Shown in pieces: positions 40,807 through 42,581 of a stretch of 42,581 bases of DNA. The notes beneath the pieces were generated by a model. The model searched no databases. It worked only from the letters and a program-made list of their open reading frames with translations, and had not been told where the DNA came from. The translations under genes and the position numbers were made by a program. The stretch's first letter is position 1; every line of letters begins with the position of its first letter. Source of the stretch: Flavobacteriales bacterium (GTDB lineage Bacteria; Bacteroidota; Bacteroidia; Flavobacteriales; Flavobacteriaceae); contig WTJC01000038.1 of the NCBI GenBank assembly GCA_011525015.1, positions 66,566 through 109,146 of the forward strand, written 5' to 3'.

Positions 40807-42581
40807 TATTTATCGCGTTTTACGAAAATGAGTTGATCTATTTGCACTTTGGTAACAAATAATCCGTAATTCACAGAGGCAATGCCTTTTTCAATATTTT
40901 CAATTTGACCACTGGCCTTGCCGTCTTCTAGTTTAACGGTGTCTCCTATTTTTAGTTCTACTTGAACAGGCTTTTTTGGTTTTGACGAAACCGTTTTTTT
41001 TGTTTTTTGTTTTTCCTTTTTAATGTTTTCAGCCTTCACAGCTAATTCCTTAGAAATCTCTTTCTTTTTATTGAGTTCTGTTTTTGCCTCTTTGGCTGAT
41101 TTTTGTTTTTTCTTGCTGTTCTCTGTTTCTACAATACGCAGCAGCCCACTAATTAATGGTCTTTTCTTTTGATCTATAAAGAAACGTTCTGCAAGTTCGT
41201 CTACCTTGCTTCCCAATTGAATCATTCTTTTGTGCTGATCGTACATCATTTGGTAATTCTCTAATTTTTCTTTGATTCGAGAATTTAGTTTTTCGAGCTT
41301 TTTGCTTTCATCTGTCGCTTTTTGCTCCTGTTCTAAGAGTCTATTTCCCGTCTTTTCAAACTTTGACCTCTCGCGTTGTAATTTGGCAATAGTCGCATCG
41401 AATCTCACTTTTCCGCGTTCAATTTTTTTCTTCGCCTTATTTATAATGCTGTATGGGATGCCATTTTTTTGTGCGACCTCAAAAGTAAATGAACTCCCGG
41501 CTTGGCCCACCACTAATTGAAAGGTAGGTTCTAAGGTCTTGTTGTCAAATAACATATTGGCATTACTCGCGTGATCTAATTCATTAGCCAAGAGCTTTAA
41601 ATTAGAATAGTGTGTTGTAATCAGTCCAAATGCTCTTTTTTCATAAAAAACATCAAGAAAAGATTCTGCCAGAGCTCCACCTAATTCAGGATCACTACCC
41701 GTTCCAAATTCATCAATCAAAAAAAGTGTTTGAGCGTCACATTTTTTCAAAAAATAATTCATGTTTTTCAAACGGTAAGAGTAGGTGCTAAGATGATTTT
41801 CAATAGATTGATTGTCACCAATATCCGTGAGAATTTTTTCGAAAAAACAGAGGGTGCTTCGTTCATGAACAGGAATTAGAATACCAGATTGAATCATCAA
41901 TTGTAGCAGACCAATAGTTTTTAGGGTGATGCTTTTTCCTCCAGCATTTGGTCCGGAGATTACAATAATTCTGTTGTTTTCATTGAGTTCTATGGTTTGA
42001 GGCCAAGTTTTTAGTCCTTTTTCTTGATTTTGTTGAAGAAGTAAGGGATGATAGGCATCTCGGAGTACTAATTTTTTTTCCTCATTAATTGTTGGCAAAA
42101 TGGCATTGATTTCTTGCGCATACAATGCTTTGGCTGATGTTAAATCAATATGAGTGAGGTATTCTTGATAACTTAAAAGGATTTCAGCATACGGTCTAAG
42201 ACTGTCTGTTAAGTTTTTTAAAATCCTTTTTATCTCTTCTTTTTCGTCATAAAGCAAATTGTCTAACTCGCGTATACTTTTTGCTGTGGCTTCAGGTAGC
42301 ATATAGACAATACTGCCTGTTTTGGATGCACCAATTACAGCACCTTGTATTTTTCTTCTATACATGGCCTTAACCGCTAGAACCCTTTTATTTTCTACAA
42401 CGGATTCTTTAATATCATCGAGGTAATCTAAGGCCAAGTAATGGTTTAGTGAAGAGCTGAAACTTTGATTAATTTTTTGCCGGACTTGTGATAATGCTTT
42501 GCGTATTGTATACAATTCATCCGACGCCTTGTCGCGTATTTCTCCGAAACGATCAATAATTTCATTGATGTCTTTGGGAAT
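40806..42581 (-). CDS. mutS2: MutS2-type ATPase, C-terminal ~590 residues (5' end beyond window)
   Basis: The frame stays open to the last base of the window, so the gene starts outside; the in-frame TTG at 42515 is not the true start. MutS2 suppresses recombination or, in Gram-positives, acts on collided ribosomes. Visible: the helical clamp region, Walker A GPNAGGKSITLKT (around 41934-41959), Walker B LFLIDEFGTGSDPELGG, ITTHYSNLK, then a long coiled coil and a Lys-rich linker. The C-terminus ends in a KOW-like barrel (IGDTVKLEDGKASGQIENIEKG) and has no Smr nuclease domain, unlike Bacillus MutS2. I believe this is usual in flavobacteria. The DCC gene follows with a 1-base overlap. Confidence 0.9.
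   Translation of the reverse strand: MPKDINEIIDRFGEIRDKASDELYTIRKALSQVRQKINQSFSSSLNHYLALDYLDDIKESVVENKRVLAVKAMYRRKIQGAVIGASKTGSIVYMLPEATAKSIRELDNLLYDEKEEIKRILKNLTDSLRPYAEILLSYQEYLTHIDLTSAKALYAQEINAILPTINEEKKLVLRDAYHPLLLQQNQEKGLKTWPQTIELNENNRIIVISGPNAGGKSITLKTIGLLQLMIQSGILIPVHERSTLCFFEKILTDIGDNQSIENHLSTYSYRLKNMNYFLKKCDAQTLFLIDEFGTGSDPELGGALAESFLDVFYEKRAFGLITTHYSNLKLLANELDHASNANMLFDNKTLEPTFQLVVGQAGSSFTFEVAQKNGIPYSIINKAKKKIERGKVRFDATIAKLQRERSKFEKTGNRLLEQEQKATDESKKLEKLNSRIKEKLENYQMMYDQHKRMIQLGSKVDELAERFFIDQKKRPLISGLLRIVETENSKKKQKSAKEAKTELNKKKEISKELAVKAENIKKEKQKTKKTVSSKPKKPVQVELKIGDTVKLEDGKASGQIENIEKGIASVNYGLFVTKVQIDQLIFVKRDK

Noticed and set aside
42513-42515. TTG as the start of mutS2
   Set aside because: The frame stays open to the window end and the upstream residues continue the protein; MutS2 needs about 130 more N-terminal residues.

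Overview
The window looks like ordinary chromosome from a flavobacterium (Bacteroidota, Flavobacteriia). The DNA is AT-rich. Start codons rarely have a Shine-Dalgarno sequence. Several genes are preceded by the Bacteroidota promoter form TTG-N17-23-TAnnTTTG. The gene set also fits the group: long class II ketol-acid reductoisomerase, fused E1 alpha/beta 2-oxoacid dehydrogenase, Smr-less MutS2, Cys-anchored lipoproteins, a TlpA-like lipoprotein and an M1-peptidase-like outer-membrane barrel protein. I see no rRNA, tRNA, CRISPR array, insertion sequence or prophage.

Layout. 1-3522 (+): end of ilvC, ilvA, then a GapN-type aldehyde dehydrogenase, tightly packed. 3519-9196: recG (-), a patatin-like lipase (+), and a minus-strand run of exported proteins (DsrE-like, M20 amidohydrolase, coiled-coil protein). 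9258-13204 (+): UvrD/PcrA helicase, a membrane SH3-like protein and a YciO-type protein, closed by a strong hairpin terminator. 13256-16683: OmpA-type lipoprotein, glycosyltransferase and HSDR_N nuclease-like protein on minus, holA on plus. 16680-19085 (-): branched-chain-type 2-oxoacid dehydrogenase E1. 19132-26322: the most interesting block, a DUF4130/TIGR03915-type DNA-repair-associated protein, uvrA and an M1-like/beta-barrel protein in one minus-strand unit, transcribed divergently from an XRE-S24 (LexA/CI-like) repressor. The 90-bp space between them holds four copies of a GGA-N5-TCC palindrome overlapping both promoters. 26301-33416: envelope and lipid functions (acyl-carrier-protein phosphodiesterase, gamma-glutamyltransferase, LolA-like protein, GlmM, LpxL-like acyltransferase, rhomboid protease, TlpA-like lipoprotein). 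33454-37252: a YdiJ-like FAD/Fe-S oxidoreductase and an LpxH-like phosphatase. 37253-37962 is a 710-bp gap without a convincing gene but with two strong hairpin terminators and candidate promoters. 37963-42581: aroC (TTG start), a DAACS symporter, a DCC thiol-disulfide protein and mutS2 (cut by the window end).

The best candidate for an under-described system is the repressor/operator/repair cassette at about 19.1-26.3 kb. It is built like a damage-inducible regulon, with a self-cleaving-type repressor controlling both itself and a DUF4130-uvrA operon. The regulator has an apparently shortened recognition helix, and the usual radical-SAM partner of DUF4130 is not in the window. Other points worth checking are the overlapping face-to-face -7 elements in two head-to-head gene pairs and the possible small RNAs upstream of aroC.
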